DNA of 36,299 bases, taken from the NCBI GenBank assembly GCA_002361615.1, contig DETK01000033.1:232025-268323 (forward strand), written 5' to 3'. This document shows positions 8,285-15,749 of the stretch, one piece after another. Within the stretch, counting starts at the first letter, position 1. Each line of letters begins with the position of its first letter. The position numbers and the translations under genes were made by a program. The DNA comes from Bacteroidales bacterium UBA3290. Its GTDB lineage: Bacteria > Bacteroidota > Bacteroidia > Bacteroidales > UBA932. The notes below the pieces were generated by a model. The model was not told the origin of the DNA, did no database searches, and saw only the letters and a list, made by a program, of their open reading frames with translations.

Positions 8285-9186
8285 TTCGAAGTCGTTTTTC
8301 CCAGGAACTCGGTCGGCGTAACCCCCGTTACTTTCTTGAAGAGACGGGTGAAATGGTGCGGGAACTCGAAGCCCAGGAGGTGTGCGGTTTCGCCTATGTT
8401 ATGACCGTTCATCAGGAGATTCTTCCCCTGTTCAATCACAAAAACGTGGATGTAGCCGATGGCCGTGCCGCCTGTGGATTTGTGGATCACATCGCCCAGA
8501 TAGCGGGGCGAATAGGCCAACTGTTCCGCGCAATACTGGACGGAGGGGACGCCGAGGTCCATCTGCCGACCGTCCAGATAGTATTGTCTGAGAAGGCTAT
8601 GGAAGCGTTTGAGAATATCCGATGAGGTTTTGTCTTCCTTTGAGAGCTGGCGCAGATAGATTCGCTGGCAGTATTCCAGGATAAGGCGTATGTATCCGAG
8701 GATAACGTTCCGTAGTGCAGGTGTGTCTTCGTTCTCCTGCAGTTCGTGCCTGAGTTGTACGAGCAGTTGTGTGATACGGCTCCATTCCGAAGGCTCCATT
8801 TTCAAAGTCTCGACGGCGAAATAGGAAAAGAAGTGATAGTCTTTCATCCTTGCCTCCAGGTCAGTACCCCGGAGGAGCTCCGGAGAGAACAGCAATGCCC
8901 ATCCCCTGATATAAATATCCTCGCCATCGTCCTCCTTGCCGCCTATCTGGCCAGGCTCCACGGCAATGATGGATCCATCGGCGGCGTCGAACATCTTCAT
9001 GCCATAGGTGAGATTTTTGGGGAAATTCTTCTGGATGAAGAGACCATAGACGCCATAATGATTCAGGCTGGAGTGGATGGGCGACACCTCGTCGTAGTGG
9101 ATGATGCTCACCAGGGGATGCAATTCCCGTGCGCCCACGAAACGGGCGTATACATTGGGGGTAGATACGTGCAGAATGTTCTTCAT
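8281..9186 (-). CDS. AraC family transcriptional regulator
   Basis: A 301-residue regulator with an N-terminal sensor domain (residues ~1-180, cupin-like with V-E-P-G-Q) and a C-terminal double HTH, including S-P-R-Y-L-G-D-V-I-H-K-S-T-G-G-T-A and the second-HTH ending H-F-T-R-L-F-K-K-V-T-G. Start at 9186 (M-K-N-I); the frame extends upstream, but a minus-strand -7 box (9213-9220) places the transcript start downstream of those Mets. It is divergent from the exported redox operon at 9314 and is its likely regulator. Its C-terminal domain is close to that of the truncated AraC gene at 36018-36299. Confidence 0.88.
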   Translation of the reverse strand: MKNILHVSTPNVYARFVGARELHPLVSIIHYDEVSPIHSSLNHYGVYGLFIQKNFPKNLTYGMKMFDAADGSIIAVEPGQIGGKEDDGEDIYIRGWALLFSPELLRGTDLEARMKDYHFFSYFAVETLKMEPSEWSRITQLLVQLRHELQENEDTPALRNVILGYIRLILEYCQRIYLRQLSKEDKTSSDILKRFHSLLRQYYLDGRQMDLGVPSVQYCAEQLAYSPRYLGDVIHKSTGGTAIGYIHVFVIEQGKNLLMNGHNIGETAHLLGFEFPHHFTRLFKKVTGVTPTEFLGKTTSN

Positions 9187-9212
9187 TACGCTTGAAAAGG
9201 TATATAATTTCT

Positions 9213-9220
9213 CAAAAATA
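9213..9220 (-). promoter_or_regulatory. -7 box for the AraC gene
   Basis: TATTTTTG on the minus strand, a full consensus match, 27 bp before the AraC start at 9186. It supports that start over an upstream in-frame Met at 9255. Confidence 0.5.
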
Positions 9221-9286
9221 TATAAAGTTCTGCGAAATTGGTAGAATTTGGACAAAAATCGGTATAAGAAACTCCGGAAGACCGCC

Positions 9287-9294
9287 TACCTTTG
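9287..9294 (+). promoter_or_regulatory. -7 box of the six-gene exported operon
   Basis: TACCTTTG followed by CATC, a textbook Bacteroidota -7 box. It lies 20 bp before the ATG at 9314 and downstream of the alternative upstream in-frame Met at 9248, so it fixes 9314 as the start. Confidence 0.65.
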
Positions 9295-9313
9295 CATCAT
9301 CAACTTCAACGAT

Positions 9314-10366
9314 ATGACACTCAAATCTATCCTTACAGTCTGCGCCGCATCCCTGATGCTGCTTGCCTGCCAATCGAATACTGACAAGAATATGAACAAA
9401 CTGACGCTTACCCGGGAATGGGACAAGACCTTTCCCCAATCCGAAAAGGTGAACCACAGCAAGGTCACCTTCCACAACCGCTATGGCATCGAACTGGCGG
9501 CCGATATGTATGTTCCCAAAAATGTGGAAGGCAAGCTTGCCGCCATTGCGGTAAGCGGTCCTTTCGGCGCCGTGAAGGAGCAGTCGAGCGGACTCTACGC
9601 CCAGCACATGGCTGAGCGCGGATTCCTGACCATTGCCTTTGACCCGTCCTATACCGGAGAATCCGGTGGCGAGCCCCGTAGGATGGCTTCCCCGGACATT
9701 AATACGGAGGACTTCCTTGCGGCAGTGGACTTCCTTTCTACCTGCGATCTGGTTGATCCCGAACGCATCGGCATCATAGGCATCTGCGGTTTTGGCGGCA
9801 TGGCCATCAATGCTGCGGCCCTTGATCCGCGTATCAAGGCTACCGTGACAAGCACCATGTATGACATGAGCAAGGTCAATGTGGAAGGCTATTTCGCCAG
9901 CGAGGATACGCCCGAACAGCGTCAGGAAAAGCGCCGGGCCTTGGCTGCCCAGCGTACGAAGGACTATGCCGCAGGTACCTATGAACGTGCCGGCGGTGTC
10001 ATCGACCCCCTTCCTGAGGATGCCCCCTGGTTTGTCAAGGACTATCACGCTTACTATAAGACTCCTCGGGGCTATCACGAGCGCAGCGGCAACTCCACCG
10101 ACGGCTGGAACATCATCGGCTGCCAGAGTTTCCTGAACCAGCCCCTCCTGGCCTGGGCCGGAGAGATTGAGACTCCCGTGCTCCTCATCCACGGCGAAAA
10201 GGCACACAGCCGCTACTTCAGTGAATACGCCTTTGGCCTCTTGACCGGCGCGAACAAGGAACTCATGATCATCCCCGGTGCCTCCCACGTGGATCTCTAC
10301 GATGATGTCGCCGGCGTAATTCCCTACGACAGGATTAAAACCTTTTTTGAAGAGAATCTGAAATAA
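9314..10366 (+). CDS. alpha/beta-hydrolase lipoprotein with Cys elbow
   Basis: A 350-residue exported alpha/beta-hydrolase. The signal ends L-L-A-C (Cys19, lipobox). The nucleophile position reads I-G-I-C-G-F-G-G, with Cys158 where most hydrolases have Ser, as in dienelactone-hydrolase-like and YcjY-like enzymes. An Asp/Glu-rich cap region (residues ~195-260) follows, and G-A-S-H-V-D-L-Y near the C-terminus gives the His. It is the first gene of a six-gene operon with 1-4 bp gaps or overlaps. Substrate unknown; enzymes of this type hydrolyse esters or lactones. Confidence 0.85.
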   Translation: MTLKSILTVCAASLMLLACQSNTDKNMNKLTLTREWDKTFPQSEKVNHSKVTFHNRYGIELAADMYVPKNVEGKLAAIAVSGPFGAVKEQSSGLYAQHMAERGFLTIAFDPSYTGESGGEPRRMASPDINTEDFLAAVDFLSTCDLVDPERIGIIGICGFGGMAINAAALDPRIKATVTSTMYDMSKVNVEGYFASEDTPEQRQEKRRALAAQRTKDYAAGTYERAGGVIDPLPEDAPWFVKDYHAYYKTPRGYHERSGNSTDGWNIIGCQSFLNQPLLAWAGEIETPVLLIHGEKAHSRYFSEYAFGLLTGANKELMIIPGASHVDLYDDVAGVIPYDRIKTFFEENLK

Positions 10367-10369
10367 GAC

Positions 10370-10849
10370 ATGATCCGAACGTTCGTCATCAACATTCTCT
10401 CCCTGGTATTGCTCCCAACTTTGCTGTCTTGTGAGATGATTCCCGATCCGATTGTAACAGATTTGCCAGAAGAAGAGCCCGTCACGATGCCTGCAGCCAT
10501 CAAGATTACCGTCTCCGGGAAATCCCTCCCGGTGAAAATAGAAGATAATGTGGCCACCAGGGCCCTTGTGGCGGCCCTCCGGGAGGCCTCCATCACTTTT
10601 GAGGCCCACGATTATGGCGGTTTCGAGAAAGTCGGTGGACTCGGAAGGACGCTTCCTTCCAGCGATTCGCAAATGACGACCCAGCCCGGCGATGTCATCC
10701 TCTACAGCGGCAACCAGATTGTGTTGTTCTATGGCAGCAACTCCTGGAGTTATACCCGTATCGGAAAGATGCAATATGGAACGCTTGATGAGTTGAAGAC
10801 CTTCCTGCAAGCCGGAAAAGGAAATATTTCCGTTACTTTATCCCTGTAA
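10370..10849 (+). CDS. cyclophilin-like fold lipoprotein
   Basis: A 159-residue lipoprotein with L-L-S-C at residues 18-21. After a short acidic, Pro-rich linker comes a ~115-residue beta-rich domain of the cyclophilin-like type seen in small Bacteroidota/Firmicutes proteins. Its marks are K-I-T-V-S-G at the start, D-Y-G-G-F-E-K-V-G-G-L-G, Q-P-G-D-V-I-L-Y-S-G-N-Q-I-V-L-F-Y-G and a closing Y-T-R-I-G-K-M. This family is often found next to flavodoxin and AraC genes, and its activity is not established. Second gene of the operon, 3 bp after the hydrolase stop and 1 bp before the next start. Confidence 0.75.
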   Translation: MIRTFVINILSLVLLPTLLSCEMIPDPIVTDLPEEEPVTMPAAIKITVSGKSLPVKIEDNVATRALVAALREASITFEAHDYGGFEKVGGLGRTLPSSDSQMTTQPGDVILYSGNQIVLFYGSNSWSYTRIGKMQYGTLDELKTFLQAGKGNISVTLSL

Positions 10850-10850
10850 T

Positions 10851-11900
10851 ATGAATCTGTTTATCCTGGCGATCATGGCCATTTCCCTTACACCCAGACA
10901 GCAGGCCCTCTCAGCCATCGCAGCATGCGAGGCTAAAGGTGACCAGGTGGCACTGACGGCGTGCCTGCATGAAGGCTTTGACAACGGGCTCACCCTCAAT
11001 GAGGCCAAGGAAGCCCTTTCACAACTATACGCCTATACGGGCTTCCCGCGTTCGCTCAATGCCTTGGGTACGCTCCAGGCCGTGCTGGCAGACCGTGAAA
11101 CCAAAGGACTGGATACGACACCCGGCCGCGAAGCAGATCCGCTCCCGGCGGACTATGATGCACTGAAACTGGGTACCGAGATCCAGACCCGGCTTTCCGG
11201 TCACCCCTTCCATTATGTCTTTGCGCCCCAGACAGACTATTACTTGAAAGCCCATCTGTTCGGCGACATCTTCGCCCGGAACAACCTGAGCCATGCCGAC
11301 CGGGAAATCGTGACGGTGAGCGCCATTGCGTGCCTGCCCGGTTGTGAGCCCCAACTCAAGGCCCACGTAGCCGGGGCCCTCAATCTGGGTGTCGAAGAAG
11401 CAGAACTCAGATCCATCCCTTCCGTTCTGGAAGCGACTGCAGGCATGGAAGCCGCGGAGCGGCTCCGGGGAGCGCTTGCCTCTGTATTTGGCGAGAGCCA
11501 TACGCCGGTACAGACTGTTGATTTCAACGTCTGGCCAAAAGGCGAGCCCAATACAGCCTATATGCAGTATTTCGTGGGCAACAGTTACCTTGCACCTCTC
11601 GCCGGCGGCATCGCCAACGTAACCTTCGAGCCCGGCTGCCGCAACAACTGGCATATCCATCACAAGCAGGTGCAGGTGCTTGTCTGTGTGGCCGGACGCG
11701 GCTGGTACCAGGAATGGGGCAAGCCTGCCGTCGCGCTTCTTCCAGGCGTAATCATTGAAATTCCGGAAGGCGTCAAGCACTGGCACGGTGCTGCCAAAGA
11801 CTCCTGGTTCCAGCACCTGACTTATCACAAAGACGTGCAGGAAGGCGCCTCCAACGAGTGGCTGGAATGCGTATCTGACAACGATTATGACAAGCTGTAA
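10851..11900 (+). CDS. carboxymuconolactone decarboxylase-cupin fusion
   Basis: A 349-residue two-part protein. Residues ~5-85 and ~110-215 form carboxymuconolactone decarboxylase/AhpD-like helical repeats, with A-C-L-P-G-C-E-P-Q-L-K-A-H giving two Cys and a His. Residues ~235-330 are a cupin with H-I-H-H-K-Q and a later H-W-H that could hold a metal. The N-terminus (residues 1-13) is a short hydrophobic stretch, a weaker export signal than in its neighbours. AhpD-like proteins serve in peroxide or quinone-type redox chemistry; the exact reaction here is unknown. One base separates it from the genes on each side. Confidence 0.82.
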   Translation: MNLFILAIMAISLTPRQQALSAIAACEAKGDQVALTACLHEGFDNGLTLNEAKEALSQLYAYTGFPRSLNALGTLQAVLADRETKGLDTTPGREADPLPADYDALKLGTEIQTRLSGHPFHYVFAPQTDYYLKAHLFGDIFARNNLSHADREIVTVSAIACLPGCEPQLKAHVAGALNLGVEEAELRSIPSVLEATAGMEAAERLRGALASVFGESHTPVQTVDFNVWPKGEPNTAYMQYFVGNSYLAPLAGGIANVTFEPGCRNNWHIHHKQVQVLVCVAGRGWYQEWGKPAVALLPGVIIEIPEGVKHWHGAAKDSWFQHLTYHKDVQEGASNEWLECVSDNDYDKL

Positions 11901-11901
11901 T

Positions 11902-12309
11902 ATGAAGTCGAAGAGAATCCTTTGCTTCATCGTCTCCCTTTTGGGCTTGGCTGTCCTGCAGGGCCATGCGCAGCAGTTGACGATCAACATCCGTTATACC
12001 GGGCAGGACGGAAATGCCCGCAAATATGTAGAAGAGATGGAATCCAGCGGCATTGCCGACCGGATCAGGGCTATCGAAGGCTGCCTGGGCTATGATTACT
12101 TCTTCCCGGCCGATGACCCTGAAGGCCTGCTGCTCATCGACAGCTGGGAGAACCAGGAAGCCCTGAACCGCTATCACGCTTCTCCTGTCATGCAGGAAGC
12201 GGCCGCTCTCCGCGAGAAATATGGCCTTGGCGGACGGACCGTACGGATGTTCACGCCGATGATGCCGGGAAGGCGGCAGGATCCTCCCGAAAAGAATAGC
12301 GGACAATGA
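11902..12309 (+). CDS. exported ABM-family protein (putative monooxygenase)
   Basis: A 135-residue protein with a clear signal peptide ending H-A-Q. The rest is an antibiotic-biosynthesis-monooxygenase (ABM) ferredoxin-like fold: I-N-I-R-Y-T at the first strand, C-L-G-Y-D-Y-F after the first helix, L-L-I-D-S-W-E-N-Q-E-A-L-N-R-Y-H-A-S as the typical W-E-x2-E-A-L motif, then a final strand V-R-M-F. ABM enzymes oxidise quinols or polyketides without cofactor. I chose the Met at 11902, which starts the signal peptide and follows the previous stop by one base. It overlaps the next gene as ATGA. Confidence 0.82.
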   Translation: MKSKRILCFIVSLLGLAVLQGHAQQLTINIRYTGQDGNARKYVEEMESSGIADRIRAIEGCLGYDYFFPADDPEGLLLIDSWENQEALNRYHASPVMQEAAALREKYGLGGRTVRMFTPMMPGRRQDPPEKNSGQ

Positions 12310-13640
12310 AAAAGGTTTTTATTATTTTAATGGCTATATCAATGACAGCAAGCGGGTTGTGGGCACAGATCGATGTCCACAGCCATGCCATTACTGCCTC
12401 CTATATGAAGTTCCTCCAGGCACACGGTGCCGAAATGGATGAAGGCTTTCCCATCCCATCCTGGAATGTGGAAGCACATCTCGCGTTTATGGACGAGGCT
12501 AGAATCGAGACTTCGATCCTGACAATGCCGGCGCCACAGCCATGGTTTGGCAACGGCGCAGAATCGGCTGCAATCTGCCGCAAGTACAACGAAGCGTGTG
12601 CTGCCCTCAAGGCGCTGTATCCCGGTCGTTTCCTTTTCTGTGCATCCCTGCCGCTGCCGGATGTGGAACGCGCCATCGAGGAAGCGGTTTATGCACTGGA
12701 CGTGCTTGGAGCCGATGGTGTCAAGCTGGCAACCAACAGCTACGGCCAGTATCTGGGGGATCCGGCCCTGGATCCGCTGATGGAATTGCTGAATGAGCGC
12801 GAAGCAGTCATCATCACCCATCCGCACAAGCCGTCGGCTGTGAATGCGCAGCTCATCGCCGATGTTCCGCTGGCATCGTACGAGTATTTGGCCGAGACCA
12901 CGAGAGCCGTTCTCAATATGATAGCCCACAACGTCCTGGTCCGCTATCCGGATCTTAAGGTGGTCGTCCCGCACTGCGGTTCTTTCCTGCCAAACGCTAT
13001 TCCTCGTTTCAAGGGACTTCTGCCCGTCATGGTGGGGCAGGGATATATGCAGCCGGTGGATGTGGACGCCAATGTTTCCCGTCTCTATTTCGACCTGGCC
13101 GGCGCTGCTACGGACGATGTGATCCGTGCGCTGCTCACCGTCACCACAGCCGACCATCTGCTTTATGGCTCCGACTATCCTTATGTGGCTGCACCTGCGC
13201 TGGTGGGGGCGAAAGCCTCCCTGCAGCAGCGTCTTCCGGCATTGGGCCTGGATCCGCAGGCTGTCTTGTCGGACAATGCGCGGAGGCTGTTCGGTGCCGA
13301 CATCCCCGTGCGGGCGTATGGAGAAAGGGTGGTCCGCCTTGCCGAGATTGAAATCGTCCCGGAGAAACTGGCGGCTTACCTGGAATATGCCGCGGAGGTT
13401 GGCCGCGTGTCCATGGCAACGGAGCCCGGCGTCGTCGCCCTGTTCTCCATGAAGGACAAGACGGATCCCTGCAAGGTTTACATCCTGGAAGTATATGCCG
13501 ACCGTCAGGCCTATGAGGCCCACATCCAGACGCCGCATTTCCGGAAATACAAGGACGGCACCGCCGATATGGTCCGTTCCCTCAAACTCATCGACACCAT
13601 GCCGCTTGTCATGGCGGATTTCCTCAAAAAAGCACAATAA
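12306..13640 (+). CDS. exported amidohydrolase fused to an ABM domain
   Basis: A 444-residue protein with a signal peptide (cleavage near A20). Residues ~22-335 are an amidohydrolase-2 TIM barrel of the ACMSD/decarboxylase type: H25-S-H27, H171-P-H, H222 in V-P-H-C-G-S, and Asp289 in Y-G-S-D-Y-P. Residues ~345-440 add an ABM-like domain (A-E-I-E-I-V-P onward, with Y-I-L-E-V-Y-A-D-R-Q-A-Y-E-A-H), the same fold as the preceding gene. The fusion suggests that the hydrolase/decarboxylase and the monooxygenase-like domain act on one substrate. Known relatives act on aromatic ring-cleavage acids; substrate here unknown. Confidence 0.85.
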   Translation: MKKVFIILMAISMTASGLWAQIDVHSHAITASYMKFLQAHGAEMDEGFPIPSWNVEAHLAFMDEARIETSILTMPAPQPWFGNGAESAAICRKYNEACAALKALYPGRFLFCASLPLPDVERAIEEAVYALDVLGADGVKLATNSYGQYLGDPALDPLMELLNEREAVIITHPHKPSAVNAQLIADVPLASYEYLAETTRAVLNMIAHNVLVRYPDLKVVVPHCGSFLPNAIPRFKGLLPVMVGQGYMQPVDVDANVSRLYFDLAGAATDDVIRALLTVTTADHLLYGSDYPYVAAPALVGAKASLQQRLPALGLDPQAVLSDNARRLFGADIPVRAYGERVVRLAEIEIVPEKLAAYLEYAAEVGRVSMATEPGVVALFSMKDKTDPCKVYILEVYADRQAYEAHIQTPHFRKYKDGTADMVRSLKLIDTMPLVMADFLKKAQ

Positions 13641-13642
13641 CA

Positions 13643-14194
13643 ATGAAAAGAATGATTCTATCCGTGTTGATGCTCTCAGCCCTGATGCTGACGGCCTGCG
13701 GACAAACCAAGAACAACAGTGAAATGAAAACCCTCGTTGCCTATTTTTCCGCCACGGGAACGACCGAGGCCGTGGCAAAGGACCTCGCTGAAGTGACGGG
13801 TGCCACGCTCTATGAAATCAAGCCGGCGGTAAAATATACCGCTGCCGATCTCGATTGGCGTAACAAGGAATCCCGCAGCAGCGTGGAAATGGCGGACAAG
13901 AATTCCCGCCCCGCCATCGTGAAAGACCTCAAGGATGCAGACCGTTTCGATGTCATCTACATCGGATTCCCCGTCTGGTGGTACACAGCTCCCACGCTCA
14001 TCAACACCTTCATCGAAACCTACGGTTTCGAGGGCAAGACAGTCATCTTCTTCGCCACTTCCGGCGGCAGCAGCATCGACAAGGCCAACCAGGACTTCAA
14101 GGCGCTGTATCCGAAGATCGACTGGAAATCCGGCAAGACGCTCAATGGTGCGTCGAAAGCCGAAATCAAAGCCTGGGTTGACGGACTGAAGTAG
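13643..14194 (+). CDS. flavodoxin lipoprotein
   Basis: A 183-residue flavodoxin exported as a lipoprotein: the signal ends L-T-A-C (Cys19). The FMN phosphate loop is Y-F-S-A-T-G-T-T (34-41). The isoalloxazine-binding region reads G-F-P-V-W-W-Y-T-A-P near 108-117, and F-A-T-S-G-G-S follows. This is the long-chain flavodoxin_4 type found in Bacteroidota operons with AraC, hydrolases and CMD proteins. A membrane-anchored exterior flavodoxin needs an envelope electron source, which I cannot identify here. Last gene of the operon, 2 bp after the amidohydrolase. Confidence 0.87.
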   Translation: MKRMILSVLMLSALMLTACGQTKNNSEMKTLVAYFSATGTTEAVAKDLAEVTGATLYEIKPAVKYTAADLDWRNKESRSSVEMADKNSRPAIVKDLKDADRFDVIYIGFPVWWYTAPTLINTFIETYGFEGKTVIFFATSGGSSIDKANQDFKALYPKIDWKSGKTLNGASKAEIKAWVDGLK

Positions 14195-14213
14195 GAGGGG
14201 GGACGCCTTTGGA

Positions 14214-15029
14214 TCATCCTTGCATCTTCTTTCGGAAAGAAGACGGCGTCAGGGAGGTCTCCCTTTTGAATAGGCGCGAAAAATAGGACTGATCATCCAT
14301 GCCTACAGCGGCGGCGATGTCTATGATGGGAAGGCGCGTTTCCGAGAGCAGGCGCTTTGCCCGTTGGATCCGTACGATGTCGATCCAGGCGCCAACACTG
14401 CGGCCTGTGGCGTTTTTTACCAGACGGCTCAGGTAATTATCGCTGATTCCAATTGCAGCTGCATAGGACGCGATGGATCCGGGCATCTGCTTGGGGTTGA
14501 ACAGTGACTCCAGGAATCGGCTGACGGCCGCTGGAAATGCGGCTTTCTGCATAGGCTTGATGCGGGAAAGCAACAGATCCAGTCCTTTTTCCACAAACAC
14601 CCGATCGCCTTTTTCAAAGGAGTTCGCCAGCATGTTGAAGAGCTCTCCCATAAAGACACCCTCGTCGAACCAGAAACCTTGGTGCAGCGGCTCCGTAAGG
14701 TAACGAAGCGGCTTGGTGTCGGCCAGAATGGACGGGGCAAATCCACCTGTGTATCCGACCGCGTTCCGGTAGAAGTGGATGGCGAAAGGACTTTGCTGAG
14801 GTATGAGCAGCATTTGTCCCGGCTGACAGAGAAAGGGCACACCCTCAACTTCTACAAGAACTTCTCCCATGATCACATAGATGAAGCCAATGAGCGGAAG
14901 ATGCGCCTCTGGAACTTCAGCGGGCTTGACGTACCCCGAAGTGTCCATCCTTCGGATGAAGAATGGAATGGATGAGAAATCCGCATCCGGACTCCAGTGT
15001 CCCTGGGGATGTGATGTTTGCGACACCAT
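14214..15029 (-). CDS. AraC family transcriptional regulator
   Basis: A 271-residue regulator. It has an N-terminal cupin sensor (residues ~20-100: P-L-I-G-F-I-Y-V-I-M-G-E then C-Q-P-G-Q-M-L-L-I-P) and a C-terminal double HTH (~175-270: I-S-D-N-Y-L-S-R-L-V-K-N-A-T-G-R-S then Q-S-Y-F-S-R-L-F-K-R-E-T). It converges on the operon's flavodoxin gene with a 19-bp gap, so the operon sits between two AraC genes. Its -7 box (15037-15044) almost touches that of the divergent gene at 15074. Confidence 0.87.
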   Translation of the reverse strand: MVSQTSHPQGHWSPDADFSSIPFFIRRMDTSGYVKPAEVPEAHLPLIGFIYVIMGEVLVEVEGVPFLCQPGQMLLIPQQSPFAIHFYRNAVGYTGGFAPSILADTKPLRYLTEPLHQGFWFDEGVFMGELFNMLANSFEKGDRVFVEKGLDLLLSRIKPMQKAAFPAAVSRFLESLFNPKQMPGSIASYAAAIGISDNYLSRLVKNATGRSVGAWIDIVRIQRAKRLLSETRLPIIDIAAAVGMDDQSYFSRLFKRETSLTPSSFRKKMQG

Positions 15030-15036
15030 ATTTCTG

Positions 15037-15044
15037 CAAATATA
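15037..15044 (-). promoter_or_regulatory. -7 box for the AraC gene at 14214-15029
   Basis: TATATTTG on the minus strand, full consensus, 7 bp before the start codon, so the transcript may be nearly leaderless. It is separated by one base from the plus-strand -7 box at 15046-15053. Confidence 0.5.
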
Positions 15045-15045
15045 G

Positions 15046-15053
15046 TAATTTTG
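15046..15053 (+). promoter_or_regulatory. -7 box for the gene at 15074
   Basis: TAATTTTG, full consensus, 20 bp before the ATG. Both divergent promoters occupy the same ~50 bp and are likely to exclude each other. Confidence 0.55.
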
Positions 15054-15073
15054 TATTTTACTGACTTAGCCCT

Positions 15074-15349
15074 ATGAATACTCAGGACAAACTGTGGATT
15101 GAAATCGCAAATCTCATTGTTGAGAAGGTGAAACAATTCATCTCCGAGTTCAACTCTTTGGACGAAGAGACATTCGTTTGGGTCGACTGGGACGCCCGTT
15201 GCGTGTATATTGGCAAATCCGATGAAGCGCATAAAGGAGACAAGATCCCCATCAGCGAATTTATTTTCGGAGAAGGCGATACGCTGATGCCGGACTACGA
15301 TCTGATAGACACCTATGCCACATCCGAATGGCCCAGCCACAGGGAATAG
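15074..15349 (+). CDS. hypothetical acidic protein
   Basis: A 91-residue acidic soluble protein with no signal peptide. Residues 6-25 form a likely amphipathic helix. A beta-rich middle follows (V-W-V-D-W-D-A-R-C-V-Y-I-G), then an acidic end (F-G-E-G-D-T-L-M-P-D-Y-D-L-I-D-T-Y). I do not recognise the family. The good promoter and sensible composition support a real gene. Downstream lies the first repeat-core copy and decayed sequence. Confidence 0.6.
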   Translation: MNTQDKLWIEIANLIVEKVKQFISEFNSLDEETFVWVDWDARCVYIGKSDEAHKGDKIPISEFIFGEGDTLMPDYDLIDTYATSEWPSHRE

Positions 15350-15390
15350 GGCACATTGGAGCCGATGCCTAAATCTGTGCGCCGTCTAGC

Positions 15391-15510
15391 TGGACGCTCA
15401 GTCCATGGATGCGCCGTCTCGTGGATCGAGCGTCCAAGATTGCCATCGAAGCGCCCCTTTTCTGGACGCACAATCCATAAGATGAATGAATGATGGATTG
15501 AGCGGCGAAT
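15391..15510 (+). repeat. dispersed hairpin repeat, copy 1 (core only)
   Basis: Begins TGGACGCTCAGTCCATGG and holds four alternating copies of a ~13-16 bp motif (plus, minus, plus, minus). The motif folds into two adjacent stems or one long one. Same orientation as copies 2-4. The outer right arm has decayed (GAGCGGCG instead of GAGCGTCC). Neither terminal inverted repeat of the long form is visible. It lies in a 295-bp stretch without a gene (15350-15644); the rest of that stretch shows no clear feature. Confidence 0.7.
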
Positions 15511-15644
15511 AGCAGCACGTATGCCATCGACATGATCGACAAAGGCACCACGTGAGGGTCTGACTACCGGCGTTTCGTGAGAAGCAAGTAGGTATTCCTT
15601 GACCTTAGGATAATTTGCACGGAAAGCAGTAATTGGATAACTAT

Positions 15645-15749
15645 ATGCCAGAAAAAGATGTTGTGAAGAGGACAGTGATCATTGATGGCGGTCCGCGCCG
15701 GAGCATGAACATGGCCTGTGCTTTAGCCAAATCAAAAAGCAATGGATAA
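15645..15749 (+). pseudogene. fragment of flavodoxin-like NAD(P)H oxidoreductase
   Basis: A 34-codon frame whose middle reads V-I-I-D-G-G-P-R-R-S-M-N. This is nearly the same as M-I-I-D-G-G-P-R-R-N-M-N in the intact gene at 27001-27774, including the FMN-phosphate loop. It stops after K-S-K-S-N-G; everything beyond the first ~30 residues is gone. Its end overlaps the start of the GNAT remnant at 15742. It lacks the twin-arginine leader of the intact paralogue. Confidence 0.7.

Noticed and set aside
9212..10810. A 532-codon open frame on the minus strand
   Set aside because: It is antisense to the hydrolase and cyclophilin-like genes, which have good family motifs and a promoter. Its translation is low-complexity-like and shows no known fold.
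12339..13778. A 479-codon open frame on the minus strand
   Set aside because: Antisense to the amidohydrolase-ABM gene, whose catalytic residues are intact. The frame is open because of codon bias.
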